From NCBI RefSeq assembly GCF_003856525.1, contig NZ_RJVQ01000003.1, positions 1 to 64,000 on the forward strand: a stretch of DNA of 64,000 nucleotides. The letters run 5' to 3'. This stretch comes from Vibrio viridaestus (GTDB lineage: Bacteria > Pseudomonadota > Gammaproteobacteria > Enterobacterales > Vibrionaceae). Shown here in pieces: positions 48,709 to 58,497 of the stretch; positions within the stretch are counted from its first letter, which is position 1, and each line of letters opens with the position of its first letter. Below the pieces are notes generated by a model. That model worked only from the letters and a program-made list of their open reading frames with translations, was not told the origin of the DNA and ran no database searches. The position numbers and the translations under genes were made by a program.

Positions 48709-50825
48709 TGAGTAAGCATCGTAATTACCAACTCACGATAGATGAGTTAGAGATTGCTTGGTTGAAAATTGACATTGAGAACCAGTCAGTTAACACACTC
48801 AACAAATCATTTGCAGATGATATGTCCGAAGTTTTAGAGCAGTTAGATCTTCATTGCCATGAATTAAAGGGCTTGGTTATCTATTCGGGTAAAACGAACT
48901 GTTTTATCGCTGGCGCCGATATTGAAATGATTGATAGTTGTGATTCTGCGGAACAGGCTGACTTACTGGCTTCGGGCGCTCAGGCCATTTTTGAGCGTTT
49001 AGAAAAAATGCCTTTTACCACGATTGCCGCAATTGATGGAGTATGTTTGGGTGGCGGCTTAGAATTCGCTTTGGCTTGTGATTATCGTATTGGTACCACT
49101 GAACCTAAAACAATGCTGGGTTTACCTGAAGTTAAGCTAGGATTATTACCCGGAGCTGGGGGGACTCAACGACTACCTAGGTTAATCGGTTTAATTCCCT
49201 CAATAGATCTTATCCTGACTGGGAAGCAGATAACCGCAAAAAAAGCGTTGAAATTGGGTCTAATCGATCTAATAGTTGATAAAGATTCGCTTATCAATAC
49301 CTGTCAACACGTTATAGTTTCTGAAATCCGCTTTACAAAACGTATCTCATTTATCGCCAAACTCAATACTCATTTATCTAATAATGTTTGGGTTCGTAAA
49401 TTCATCATTCGTCAAGCCAGGCGAAAAGCTCAAAACAAAGCACACTATAATTATCCGGCAATAGATAAAATTCTCGATTGCATTCTTTTTGGTCTAGAAA
49501 ATGGATTTGAGAAAGGCATTCGCAATGAAGCGGAAGCGTTTGGTGAATTAGCGATGACGCCGGTTTCTGAAAGTTTAAGACGGTTATTTTTTCTGACTAC
49601 TGCGGCTAAAAAACGGTATCGACTCGAACAGGATGCTCAAGAGATTAAACAGGTCTCGGTTATTGGTGGCGGTCTCATGGGGGCTGGAATTAGCTTTGTG
49701 ACCCTGGCGGTAGCGAAGCTCCCTATTCACATTAAAGATCTTGAGCATGCCGCAATATCAAAATCGATAAAATACTCAGCAGAGCGACTGGAGCGCAAAA
49801 TTCGCTCAGGAAAAATGACGCGCTTTGAGCAGAAAAAGACACTGCTTAATCTAACGGGTAGTACAGATTACGTTCGGGTAGGGAAGAGCAACATTATTGT
49901 CGAAGCTGTTTTTGAAGATATGGACTTAAAACAACAGATAGTCAGAGACTGTGAAGAGGTGTGTTCATCTGAAACGGTTTTAGCGTCTAATACCTCATCC
50001 ATTCCCATCAGCAAAATAGCGGAAATGGCGATACATCCTGAGAGAATCATTGGTATTCACTACTTCAGCCCAGTGGAAAAAATGCCCTTGGTCGAAGTGA
50101 TTCCTCACGAAAATACCAATCCGGCCACGATTGCTACAGCGCTCGCATTAGCGTATCAACAAGGGAAAACTCCGATTAAGGTTAAAGATAGTGCCGGCTT
50201 CTACGTTAATCGTATTCTCGTACCTTATATTCAGGGTGCATTTCGTTGTCTCAAAGCGGGTGAACCTATAGATGTGATTGATAATGCACTGGAAGATTTT
50301 GGTTTTCCTGTGGGTCCATTTGCGTTACTTGATGAAGTTGGGTTTGATGTGGCAGGTAAAATCCCGCCTATTTTACAGGCGGCATTGGGGGACCGTTTTG
50401 CATCCGACGGAATATTTGAGGCAGTACTAGAGGATGGTCGCAAAGGTCGAAAATCGGGTCTAGGATTTTATCGTTATGGTCAGACAAAAAGGGTCGATAA
50501 TAAGATCTATAAACTTTTAAGTATCGATATTAGTCCGCAGATGAAGGCGCAAGAAATTGTACTTAGCTGCTTATTACCGATGCTCAATGAAGCTACTCGT
50601 TGTTTAAAAGACGGAGTGATTGAAACAGCAGAAGATGGCGACCTCGGTGCCGTATTAGGTATTGGTTTTCCCCCATTTTTGGGAGGCCCTTTTTATTTTA
50701 TGAATACAAGAGGGATAGCCTCAATAGTAGAAAAAATGCAGTTACACTCGAAGAAGTTTGGGCCATTTTACGAGCCCGATACCGAGTTAGTGTCAATGAA
50801 AATGAAAGGAGAGTCATTCTATTAG
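48708..50825 (+). CDS. fadJ: Fatty acid oxidation complex subunit alpha FadJ
   Basis: Bifunctional enzyme: the N-terminal enoyl-CoA hydratase (residues ~10-200; oxyanion motif AGADIEMI, GGGLEFALACDYRIG) and 3-hydroxyacyl-CoA dehydrogenase (from about 310; VIGGGLMGAGISFV, HYFSPVEKMPLVEVI). 705 residues, FadJ length. The true start is ATG 48708, overlapping the fadI stop; the frame is open earlier. Together with FadI it forms the fadIJ operon. Confidence 0.95.
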   Translation: MSKHRNYQLTIDELEIAWLKIDIENQSVNTLNKSFADDMSEVLEQLDLHCHELKGLVIYSGKTNCFIAGADIEMIDSCDSAEQADLLASGAQAIFERLEKMPFTTIAAIDGVCLGGGLEFALACDYRIGTTEPKTMLGLPEVKLGLLPGAGGTQRLPRLIGLIPSIDLILTGKQITAKKALKLGLIDLIVDKDSLINTCQHVIVSEIRFTKRISFIAKLNTHLSNNVWVRKFIIRQARRKAQNKAHYNYPAIDKILDCILFGLENGFEKGIRNEAEAFGELAMTPVSESLRRLFFLTTAAKKRYRLEQDAQEIKQVSVIGGGLMGAGISFVTLAVAKLPIHIKDLEHAAISKSIKYSAERLERKIRSGKMTRFEQKKTLLNLTGSTDYVRVGKSNIIVEAVFEDMDLKQQIVRDCEEVCSSETVLASNTSSIPISKIAEMAIHPERIIGIHYFSPVEKMPLVEVIPHENTNPATIATALALAYQQGKTPIKVKDSAGFYVNRILVPYIQGAFRCLKAGEPIDVIDNALEDFGFPVGPFALLDEVGFDVAGKIPPILQAALGDRFASDGIFEAVLEDGRKGRKSGLGFYRYGQTKRVDNKIYKLLSIDISPQMKAQEIVLSCLLPMLNEATRCLKDGVIETAEDGDLGAVLGIGFPPFLGGPFYFMNTRGIASIVEKMQLHSKKFGPFYEPDTELVSMKMKGESFY

Positions 50826-50900
50826 ATCTTGCTTTGAGAACTCGGTATCGAATAGTGTATGCTTGTTGATTATTCCGTTTTCAATAATAAGGACAAAGAC

Positions 50901-51449
50901 ATGGAAGCGTTAGATTTACTTCTGAACCGACGTTCAATGGCAAGATTAGAAGCGCCTGCTCCTGATGGGACAGCATTGGAAAACATTCTTCGAGCAGGAA
51001 TGAGAGCGCCTGATCACGGAAATCTGACTCCCTGGGAATTTGTTATTGCTGAGGGTAAAGGTTTGGAAAAGTTGTCATCGATACTGACTAAAGCCGTAGA
51101 GTCAGAGAATGGTGACGAAGCCACGCTAACAAAAGTTAAAAATGCACCATTTAGAGCGCCAATGGTGATTACGGTTATTGCTCGTGTTACCCCTCACGAA
51201 AAAGTACCGGCATTAGAGCAAGTCTTGTCTGCCGGGTGTGCGGTGCAGGCGATGCAAATGGCTGCAGTAGCCCAAGGTTATCAGGGTATTTGGCGTTCAG
51301 GTAAATGGATGTTCCATTCTGTTGTCAGAGAAGCATTCAATGTGTATGGCGATGATGAAATTGTTGGTTTTCTTTACCTGGGTAAACCCGGTATCAAGCC
51401 GATGAAAGCGCCAGAACGAGCCATGTCTGAGTTCGTTAAATATATCTGA
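50901..51449 (+). CDS. NAD(P)H nitroreductase, YdjA-like
   Basis: 182-residue FMN-dependent oxidoreductase. MEALDLLLNRRSMARLEAPAPDG gives the usual RRS flavin-binding start, APDHGNLTPWEFVI the second flavin contact, and YQGIWRSGKWM and GFLYLGKPG the C-terminal part. Start ATG 50901 follows AAGGAC; longer frame upstream has no ribosome site. Similar to E. coli YdjA; physiological substrate unknown. Confidence 0.9.
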   Translation: MEALDLLLNRRSMARLEAPAPDGTALENILRAGMRAPDHGNLTPWEFVIAEGKGLEKLSSILTKAVESENGDEATLTKVKNAPFRAPMVITVIARVTPHEKVPALEQVLSAGCAVQAMQMAAVAQGYQGIWRSGKWMFHSVVREAFNVYGDDEIVGFLYLGKPGIKPMKAPERAMSEFVKYI

Positions 51450-51468
51450 TGAGTAACGTTATCGACGC

Positions 51469-51490
51469 GTGTTGTGCTAATGCACAACAC
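51469..51490. other. Perfect 9-bp hairpin between convergent genes
   Basis: GTGTTGTGC-TAAT-GCACAACAC. No T-run on either side, so it is not a standard terminator; it may stabilise mRNA ends. Confidence 0.6.
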
Positions 51491-51499
51491 CATCGGTGG

Positions 51500-52375
51500 T
51501 TAATGAATGTTATATGAAATGACAAAGTCGATGAATAAGCGTACTTTTTCTGGAAGGTGATCTTTGTGATTGTAAAGCATATAAATTTCTCTGGCGTTGG
51601 CACTCCAGTCACCCAAAATTCTAACCAATGAGCCATTTTCCAGATATTCTTTGATCATGACATCTGGCATTAATGTTATGCCTAGGCCCTCTGAACATGC
51701 CATCCTGACGACATCTAGGGTATTCGCCTGAAATCGACCTTTATCCGTGTTAATAATGGTCTCGCCCTTACTATTCTTCAGCTGCCATTTCATCAATGGG
51801 TAGCCTTTAAGTAATGAATGTTCGTGAAGCTCCTCGGCATGACTCGGCGCTGGTTTTTTGACCAGATAATCCGGGCTGGCAACCAAAATATCTTTTACTT
51901 GATTGATTTTGCGAGCGATGAGTGAAGAGTCTCTTTGCGGACCCACTCTAAAAATGACATCCCATTCAGTCGGATCAAGCTGATCCGCCATGTTATTTGT
52001 TGTTAGCTCCAGATTGATGTCCGGATACTGTTTCATAAATTCATTAAACATTGGCATCATCATTCTTTTGGTAAGATTTGATGGTGCATTAATACGTATT
52101 TTGCCTGATGCGCCACGACAATCATCACTTATCTCTTCAGCGGTGATGGAAAGCTGTTGCAATAATGGAGAACATTCTTTGAAGAACATTTCTCCCGCTT
52201 CTGTTAACGAAAGCTTGCGAGCATGACGATTGAGAAGGCGCAGGTTAAGTGAATCTTCTAACGCTTGAATACGTCGAGTAATGGTTGCAACAGGAATCAT
52301 CGTTTTGCGCGACGTTGCTGTGTAACTACCGTTCTCGACAACTAAGCGAAATAGATTGAGATCGTCTAATTTCAT
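51500..52375 (-). CDS. LysR-family transcriptional regulator
   Basis: 291 residues: N-terminal winged HTH (LDDLNLFRLVVENGSYTATSRKTMIPVATITRRIQALE) and C-terminal effector domain (from about residue 90). Most similar in layout to the CrgA/AaeR-like subgroup, which starts MKLDDLNLF. ATG 52375 chosen on that basis; a GTG at 52381 is also possible. Its targets are unknown; the gene nearest upstream is rssB, divergent across 272 bp that show no clear operator. Confidence 0.88.
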   Translation of the reverse strand: MKLDDLNLFRLVVENGSYTATSRKTMIPVATITRRIQALEDSLNLRLLNRHARKLSLTEAGEMFFKECSPLLQQLSITAEEISDDCRGASGKIRINAPSNLTKRMMMPMFNEFMKQYPDINLELTTNNMADQLDPTEWDVIFRVGPQRDSSLIARKINQVKDILVASPDYLVKKPAPSHAEELHEHSLLKGYPLMKWQLKNSKGETIINTDKGRFQANTLDVVRMACSEGLGITLMPDVMIKEYLENGSLVRILGDWSANAREIYMLYNHKDHLPEKVRLFIDFVISYNIH

Positions 52376-52647
52376 GTCCACTGATACATCTTTATTGAGG
52401 TTTAATTACTGTATACGTAAGTGAATTGTCAAATTTTGAGTCACATCAACATGTTTGCTGAAAACTCATTTTTCAATCTTAAAACAAAACAAGATAAATG
52501 TTTTCATTTATTCTCGATTATTTGTACAAATACCCAACTGGTTCTACTTTTAATATAGCGGTTTTAAAAATATCAATAATCTATACTGCTACGGACAAAT
52601 TTTTTGAAAACTTGTGCTCTGTATTTGGCATTTAGTGAGGCTGTAAT

Positions 52648-53751
52648 ATGTTGAAACCTAGTCACATAGCTAGTGAGGCTGCGGTTAAGGCGGAAGTGCT
52701 GGCTGGTAAAACGATTTTAATTGTTGATGACGATCCTATCTTTAGACGTATCACCGGAGGTTTTTTAAGTGCGCAGGGCTGTGAAATTTGCGAGGCTGAA
52801 AATGGATTAGAAGGGCTGCGAAAGCTTAAATCCGAAAGCCCGGACTTGGTTCTGTGTGATTTGGCCATGCCAATTTTAAATGGTGTGGAATTCGTTGAAG
52901 AAGTAAGTATGGCTTATCCATCACTTCCTCTTATTGTAGTGTCTGCAACAGAGCAGATGTCTGAGGTTGCGAAAGCGTTAAAGTACGGAATTAAAGATTT
53001 CCTGCCCAAACCAATCAATAATTTTGTGCATCTGTCCGATGCTATCGTCAATACACTTGAAGATAGTGATAATCATATCGCGGACCAACGAGATTTCTCG
53101 AGTCAATGGTTCAGGGTTGATGATGGGGGGGATTTAGCAGAAGAGCAGGAGCTTCATTGGCATCTGCAATATTTGCAATCGAACCCTAGTGCCGCCAGAG
53201 ATTTATTAAATGCGTTGATGCCTGATAACGATTCGTCGCAAGGTGTGTGGCATTGTAATTATCGCCTTTTGCAACCTGCAGAGGCGATGCCGATTGTCTT
53301 TGACTATGTGTGGTCGATTAATGGTCAGTATGCATTCTATGTAGTCGACTCAGAAGAGGAAGAAAATACCGTTGCGACGACGTTGATGGTTAGGGCTCTT
53401 TTCCACGACTACATGCGTAATTTAAAAACGTATAGCGCTGATCTGAAAGACTTAGCAGAAATTTTAGAGAAAGGACTACAGTGCTCTGAGTATACGACTA
53501 AAGCATCCGTTTTGATTGGATTGGCGGACCTTACCTACGGGCAGCTATCGATCATGCCTGCTGGTTTGGACTGTAATTGGTCGAATGGTAGTCAATCATT
53601 GCGTATTGAGGGTGGGCGGAATCTTGGTGATAATTGCATGAAAAACTTCATGACAAAAGATCTCCCGATGAAAAGTAAAACACAACTCGCGATTAATCGG
53701 ATTGGGAGTAGCTCATTTGTCTTAGAACTCTCTCGCCGTGATACACATTAA
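52648..53751 (+). CDS. rssB: Two-component response regulator RssB
   Basis: 367 residues: a receiver domain (residues ~20-135; acidic pocket IVDDDP, phospho-Asp in LVLCDLAMPILNG, Lys in FLPKPINN) and a C-terminal PP2C-like effector domain that is poorly conserved and lacks metal-binding residues. This is the build of RssB, the adaptor that delivers RpoS to ClpXP. Specific assignment rests on overall resemblance and its conserved place in vibrios near fadIJ. Confidence 0.8.
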   Translation: MLKPSHIASEAAVKAEVLAGKTILIVDDDPIFRRITGGFLSAQGCEICEAENGLEGLRKLKSESPDLVLCDLAMPILNGVEFVEEVSMAYPSLPLIVVSATEQMSEVAKALKYGIKDFLPKPINNFVHLSDAIVNTLEDSDNHIADQRDFSSQWFRVDDGGDLAEEQELHWHLQYLQSNPSAARDLLNALMPDNDSSQGVWHCNYRLLQPAEAMPIVFDYVWSINGQYAFYVVDSEEEENTVATTLMVRALFHDYMRNLKTYSADLKDLAEILEKGLQCSEYTTKASVLIGLADLTYGQLSIMPAGLDCNWSNGSQSLRIEGGRNLGDNCMKNFMTKDLPMKSKTQLAINRIGSSSFVLELSRRDTH

Positions 53752-53784
53752 TCGGAAATAGAAGCACCAGTGGGTTAATTTTTA

Positions 53785-53814
53785 TTGACACACTGCGTGT
53801 TTCTAACGTGTTAT
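53785..53814 (+). promoter_or_regulatory. Probable promoter of the ybaN-like gene
   Basis: TTGACA (53785-53790), 18 bp, TGTTAT (53809-53814). If real, transcription begins near 53821 and an upstream GTG at 53808 cannot be the start codon of the next gene. Confidence 0.5.
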
Positions 53815-53852
53815 ATTGTTTAACACTAAACGTAGAACGCGGGCTGTTTCAA

Positions 53853-54212
53853 TTGTTGAGAGTTTTACTTATACTCACAGGGATGCTTTCCATCGCATTA
53901 GGAATTCTGGGAATATTTCTCCCCCTTTTGCCTACCACGCCGTTTCTTCTTTTAGCTAGTGCTTGCTTTGTGAAAAGTAGCCCTAGGTTCCATCATTGGT
54001 TAATTTCTCATCCAACTTTTGGTCCGATTATCGATAACTGGCAGCAGAACCGTTCAGTAAGTTCTAAAGTTAAGCGCCGCGGTGCGATTGTTATGCTGAT
54101 CAGTTTTTGTTGGTCCATATGGGTTGTGCCTATATTCTGGGTGAAAATTGCACTATTTATCGGTATGTTGATTGGGTTAACCTTTTTTCTTCGACTCAAG
54201 GTGAATGACTAG
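53853..54212 (+). CDS. ybaN: DUF454 membrane protein, YbaN-like
   Basis: About 119 residues with two to three membrane segments; LGIFLPLLPTTPFLLLASACFVKSSPRFHHWL is the DUF454 signature. The start is uncertain: TTG 53853 or 53856 fit the usual N-terminal length, and a likely promoter lies over the longer alternative. It precedes apt as in E. coli. Confidence 0.82.
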   Translation: MLRVLLILTGMLSIALGILGIFLPLLPTTPFLLLASACFVKSSPRFHHWLISHPTFGPIIDNWQQNRSVSSKVKRRGAIVMLISFCWSIWVVPIFWVKIALFIGMLIGLTFFLRLKVND

Positions 54213-54255
54213 GTTGATCAAAGAGCAAAAAATCAATAGCATTACGCCGAAGTGT

Positions 54256-54287
54256 GCCCACTGATTTTAGTGGGCGTTTGTGTTTTT
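54256..54287 (+). terminator. ybaN terminator
   Basis: GCCCACT-GATTTT-AGTGGGC hairpin followed by a T/G-rich tail. Confidence 0.8.
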
Positions 54288-54378
54288 AGCAGAACGTAAA
54301 GTTTATTGTTTCTGCTTAAGGTGCTCTGATGTGCGAAGCACTATACTGAAACACCTTGTTAAAGAAAGTTATGACGTT

Positions 54379-54924
54379 ATGACAACTGAAACAATCTCAA
54401 AAATTAAAGCCAGTATCAAAAGTATTGCTGACTATCCAAAACCAGGCATCATCTTCAGAGACGTAACCAGTCTTTTAGAGGATGCGGAAGCGTACCGTTC
54501 AACAATTCAGCTTTTAGTTGAAAAGTACAAGGACCTAGGTTTTACCAAAGTCGTTGGTACAGAAGCTCGTGGCTTTTTGTTTGGTGCACCGTTAGCCATT
54601 GAACTGGGTATTGGTTTTGTTCCCGTTCGTAAGCCTGGCAAGTTACCAAGACCGACGGTTGCGGAGTCTTACGAACTTGAATACGGCCAAGATACGTTAG
54701 AAATCCACGTTGATGCGATTGAGAAGGGCGATAAAGTACTTGTGGTCGATGATCTGCTTGCGACTGGCGGTACGATTGAAGCAACTACAAAACTAATCCG
54801 TCGTTTAGGTGGCGAGGTGACTCACGCTGCATTCGTGATTAATTTGCCAGAGATTGGTGGTGGAGATCGCCTGAAAGCGCTTGGTTTGGATGTTTACAGT
54901 ATCTGTGACTTTGAAGGACATTAA
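54379..54924 (+). CDS. apt: Adenine phosphoribosyltransferase
   Basis: Salvages adenine to AMP with PRPP. PRPP motif [18 protein letters not shown] near residue 120; [18 protein letters not shown] is the N-terminal family motif. ATG 54379 gives the normal 181 residues; the frame is open from 54280 but homology begins at [13 protein letters not shown]. Followed by dnaX, ybaB and recR as in E. coli. Confidence 0.97.
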   Translation: MTTETISKIKASIKSIADYPKPGIIFRDVTSLLEDAEAYRSTIQLLVEKYKDLGFTKVVGTEARGFLFGAPLAIELGIGFVPVRKPGKLPRPTVAESYELEYGQDTLEIHVDAIEKGDKVLVVDDLLATGGTIEATTKLIRRLGGEVTHAAFVINLPEIGGGDRLKALGLDVYSICDFEGH

Positions 54925-54945
54925 TCCAGACACCAGGGATCATTG

Positions 54946-57027
54946 ATGAGTTATCTAGCACTTGCAAGAAAATGGCGTCCAACAACTTTCTCTGAAGTTG
55001 TTGGTCAGTCACATGTGTTAACGGCATTAGAAAATGCATTAGACCAGAATCGTCTGCATCACGCGTACCTTTTTAGCGGTACTCGTGGTGTTGGTAAAAC
55101 GACAATCGGTAGATTGTTGGCAAAAGGGCTAAACTGTGAGACTGGCATTACGTCCCATCCATGTGGACAATGTCAAACTTGCCGAGAGATCGATCAAGGC
55201 AGATTTGTTGATTTATTAGAAATTGACGCCGCTTCCCGAACTAAAGTTGAAGACACTCGCGAACTGCTAGATAACGTTCAATATAAACCTGCGCGTGGAC
55301 GATTTAAGGTGTACTTAATTGACGAAGTCCATATGCTCTCTCGTCATAGTTTTAATGCCCTGTTAAAAACACTCGAAGAACCGCCGGAATACGTGAAGTT
55401 TCTTCTTGCGACAACCGATCCACAAAAGCTTCCTGTTACGATTCTTTCTAGATGTCTTCAGTTTCATTTGAAGCCGATCAGCGTCGAAAATATAGAGCAG
55501 CAATTAGCACATATATTTGATGAAGAGTCGGTATCGTTTGAACCTCGTGCCGTGAGCTTGTTAGCGCATGCCGCTGATGGCAGTATGCGAGATGCATTAA
55601 GCTTGTCCGATCAGGCGATAGCCCTTGGAAATGGTCAGGTCAATATTGAGCAGGTATCCCATATGCTGGGAACCATCGATAATGATCAAGCTTTGCACAT
55701 TCTCAATGCAATCAGTCACAATGATCCGCAAGTCATTATGGATCAAGTCGAATCATTGGCGTTAAATGGTGTTGATTGGGACTCACTACTCAAGTCGTTG
55801 TGTGAACAACTGCATCGGTTAGCGATGTATCAGGTTTTACCTGCATCTGTTGATAAATCTTCTCCGGATGGAGAGAAAATCCGTCTGCTTGCTCAGGCTA
55901 TATCGCCTGAAGAGGTCCAGTTATATTACCAAATCGCGCTTAAAGGACGACAAGATATCCCACTGTCACCAACACCAAGAATTGGTTTGGAGATGGTACT
56001 TTTGCGGATGGTTGCCTTTAGACCCGTACCAGCCTCACCCTTGCGCTCGATAGAGAAGCCATCCTCTATTCATCCGTCTGATTCACACATTGAACAGAGC
56101 GCAAGTCGTGTAGCTAAACCTGAGCAACAGAGAAAACCCGAAACCAGTCGTCCGAGCGAGAGTACGCAGACTCATTCTATTCCTGTGTACGATACACAGA
56201 GAACTCCAGTGCAACAGGTCGAAGCTCAGAATCGACCTACTGTTACTGAGCCGCCACAGACTCCAGCCATGGTGGATCCAGAGTCGAAACCTGCAACAGC
56301 TCATTCATCAATCAGTGGTTTAAGACATCAGTTACGCTCACAGCGCAACAGTAATTCGTCTGAAGGGAATTCCTCGGGAAAAAAGCCTAAAGCGGCATCG
56401 CAAGAGGAGTCGGTATTTGATCGACTTGCCAATATAGCGACTCAACATAATGTTGATATGCCGCGCCCTTCGGTCCCTCAAACTGAAGCCAATGATGATA
56501 TTTCATCCGATGAAGCATATCGTTGGATGCCAATGTTCGAGGATGAAATTTCTGAAAAAGAGATCAATCAGCCACTATCGCCATCAGAGTTAAAACAGGC
56601 GGTAGAGCATGAAAAAACGCCCGAAATGGCAGCTAAGTTGATTGAAGAAGTGAATGCGAAAGATGAATGGTCCAGACTGATTCAAAGTATGCAAATTCCT
56701 AAGCTAGTGGAACAGTTAGCACTTAACTCTGCCTATCAAAAACAGGGAAACTCAGTGAATCTCACACTACGAGCTAATCAGCAGCACCTTAATACAGAAA
56801 AAGCATATGGTGAGCTACAACAAGCAATTTCTCAAGCCATCGGTGAGTCGTGTCAACTGAATATCTCTATAGGGGACATTGGGCAGACGCCTCTTGAACT
56901 GAGAGAGCTTTGTTATCAGGAACATCTGCATCAGGCATATCAAAGTCTGCAGCAAGATAAAATAGTTCAATTTATTGAAAAGCGGTTCGGCGCGGAATTA
57001 GATAAAGACACCATCAGACCGATCTAA
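54946..57027 (+). CDS. dnaX: DNA polymerase III subunits tau and gamma
   Basis: Clamp-loader ATPase, 693 residues as tau. P-loop GTRGVGKTTIGRLLAKG near residue 45; zinc cysteines in CGQCQTCREID; DEVHMLSRHSFNALLKTLEEPP (Walker B and sensor); LSRCLQFHLK. A Pro/Ser/Gln-rich linker (residues ~360-480) leads to tau domains IV-V that bind DnaB and polymerase alpha. The linker contains a -1 frameshift heptamer (56379-56385) that would yield the shorter gamma. Start is ATG 54946 rather than the TTG just before. Confidence 0.97.
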   Translation: MSYLALARKWRPTTFSEVVGQSHVLTALENALDQNRLHHAYLFSGTRGVGKTTIGRLLAKGLNCETGITSHPCGQCQTCREIDQGRFVDLLEIDAASRTKVEDTRELLDNVQYKPARGRFKVYLIDEVHMLSRHSFNALLKTLEEPPEYVKFLLATTDPQKLPVTILSRCLQFHLKPISVENIEQQLAHIFDEESVSFEPRAVSLLAHAADGSMRDALSLSDQAIALGNGQVNIEQVSHMLGTIDNDQALHILNAISHNDPQVIMDQVESLALNGVDWDSLLKSLCEQLHRLAMYQVLPASVDKSSPDGEKIRLLAQAISPEEVQLYYQIALKGRQDIPLSPTPRIGLEMVLLRMVAFRPVPASPLRSIEKPSSIHPSDSHIEQSASRVAKPEQQRKPETSRPSESTQTHSIPVYDTQRTPVQQVEAQNRPTVTEPPQTPAMVDPESKPATAHSSISGLRHQLRSQRNSNSSEGNSSGKKPKAASQEESVFDRLANIATQHNVDMPRPSVPQTEANDDISSDEAYRWMPMFEDEISEKEINQPLSPSELKQAVEHEKTPEMAAKLIEEVNAKDEWSRLIQSMQIPKLVEQLALNSAYQKQGNSVNLTLRANQQHLNTEKAYGELQQAISQAIGESCQLNISIGDIGQTPLELRELCYQEHLHQAYQSLQQDKIVQFIEKRFGAELDKDTIRPI
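56379..56390 (+). other. Programmed -1 frameshift site in dnaX
   Basis: The slippery heptamer A AAA AAG lies in frame as GGA AAA AAG CCT. A -1 slip reads GCC then TAA (56385-56390), so gamma would end K-K-A after 481 residues. E. coli dnaX uses the same heptamer with a stop right after. An SD-like AAGGGA lies ten bases upstream, as a stimulator in E. coli does; no strong downstream stem is evident within 10 nt. Confidence 0.82.
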
Positions 57028-57128
57028 ATCTCAATTATTGAGAAGGTCGATTTGATAGAGCAGGGTTGAATTTTACGATATAACCCCCACAATTATTACA
57101 TCAGTCAAATAGTACTAGAGAGACACAC

Positions 57129-57458
57129 ATGTTTGGTAAAGGCGGTATGGGCAACTTAATGAAGCAAGCCCAGCAAATGCAAGAGCGTATGCAAAAGCTT
57201 CAGGAAGAAATAGCGAATATGGAAGTGACTGGCGAGTCTGGTGCTGGTTTAGTTAAAATCACTATCACGGGTAGTCACAGTGTCCGTCGTGTTGAAATCG
57301 ATGAAAGTTTGATGGAAGACGATAAAGAAATGCTAGAAGACTTGATTGCTGCTGCGTTCAACGATGCGGCTCGCCGTGTTGAAGAAACCCAGAAAGAAAA
57401 GATGTCTTCAGTGACTGGCGGTATGCAGTTACCACCAGGTATGAAAATGCCATTCTAA
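57129..57458 (+). CDS. ybaB: YbaB/EbfC nucleoid-associated protein
   Basis: 109-residue DNA-binding dimer with [26 protein letters not shown] and the C-terminal LPPGMKMPF, typical of YbaB. It lies between dnaX and recR, 19 bp from recR, and is probably co-transcribed with them. Confidence 0.97.
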   Translation: MFGKGGMGNLMKQAQQMQERMQKLQEEIANMEVTGESGAGLVKITITGSHSVRRVEIDESLMEDDKEMLEDLIAAAFNDAARRVEETQKEKMSSVTGGMQLPPGMKMPF

Positions 57459-57476
57459 ATTTAGAGAAGGTATTCA

Positions 57477-58079
57477 ATGCGAACCAGTCAAATGCTGGAG
57501 CAATTGATGGAGGCCTTACGTTGTCTGCCTGGGGTTGGCCCCAAGTCGGCTCAGCGTATGGCCTTTCATTTGTTACAGCGTGATAGAAAAGGCGGCTTAC
57601 AGCTCGCGGATGCGCTATCAAAAGCGATGACTGAAATTGGTCATTGCCAAGAGTGCCGAACTTTTACTGAGGAAGACGTTTGTCATATCTGCAAAAATCC
57701 CAAGCGTCAGGAAAACGGTCAGCTTTGTGTGGTCGAAAGCCCTGCGGATATTGCGGCCGTTGAATCAACAGGTCAGTATGCAGGACGATACTTCGTTCTA
57801 ATGGGGCATTTGTCACCGCTAGACGGAATTGGTCCGAGCGATATAGGCCTTGACCTACTCGATTATCGTTTGCAGCGTGGGGATATTCAGGAAGTGATTC
57901 TTGCAACGAACCCGACTGTAGAAGGTGAGGCTACGGCTCATTACATTGCTGAGTTATGCAAGGAACATAAAGTTCCAGCAAGTCGAATTGCTCATGGTGT
58001 GCCAGTTGGTGGTGAGCTAGAGTTTGTGGATGGTACCACGTTATCACATTCAATTCTTGGTAGACAAAAGCTGTATTAA
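57477..58079 (+). CDS. recR: Recombination mediator RecR
   Basis: With RecO and RecF, loads RecA at gaps. An N-terminal HhH ([17 protein letters not shown]), a Cys4 zinc finger (CQEC..CHIC), a Toprim domain ([17 protein letters not shown]) and a C-terminal ATP-like motif. 200 residues, normal length. Confidence 0.97.
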   Translation: MRTSQMLEQLMEALRCLPGVGPKSAQRMAFHLLQRDRKGGLQLADALSKAMTEIGHCQECRTFTEEDVCHICKNPKRQENGQLCVVESPADIAAVESTGQYAGRYFVLMGHLSPLDGIGPSDIGLDLLDYRLQRGDIQEVILATNPTVEGEATAHYIAELCKEHKVPASRIAHGVPVGGELEFVDGTTLSHSILGRQKLY

Positions 58080-58109
58080 TTCAACGTTGTTGGCTGCTTA
58101 GGTGGCTGA

Positions 58110-58358
58110 CTACGTAAGACTTTCCAACATGATAAGGTTGTCCAGAGCCTGCTGGTTTGTGGCACCACAAACATCATCACATGCTTTAAATTCATGACAC
58201 ACTTTGGGCCTTTCGGGCTTACCAAATAATTTACATAGATTGTCGTCGTTTAGCTGAATGCAACGCTCTCCTGCAGGCTTGCCATTGGGCATTCCAGGGA
58301 TAGGGGATGAAATACTGGGCGCTATGCAGCATGCTCCGCAGCCTAGTCGGCAATTCAT
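58110..58358 (-). CDS. Small YkgJ-family cysteine-cluster protein
   Basis: 82 residues with CRLGCGACC at the N-terminus, further Cys in [14 protein letters not shown] and KVCHEF, and two more near the end; a Zn/Fe-S-type cluster fold of the CxxCxxCC group. Start 58358 fits the motif; the open frame extends upstream but lacks support. It is divergent from the ycgN-like gene, which carries the same kind of motif. Confidence 0.78.
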   Translation of the reverse strand: MNCRLGCGACCIAPSISSPIPGMPNGKPAGERCIQLNDDNLCKLFGKPERPKVCHEFKACDDVCGATNQQALDNLIMLESLT

Positions 58359-58497
58359 GATTTTCTCGCTACAATGATCTGAGGGCGGCGAGTCTAGCAA
58401 AATTGTAGAGAAAGATGAACGGTTAATGTTTAAGCTTGAACTTTTTTCATCAGATCGGTATAACACGCCCCTCGAACTCCCCAAAACTAATAGAGCG

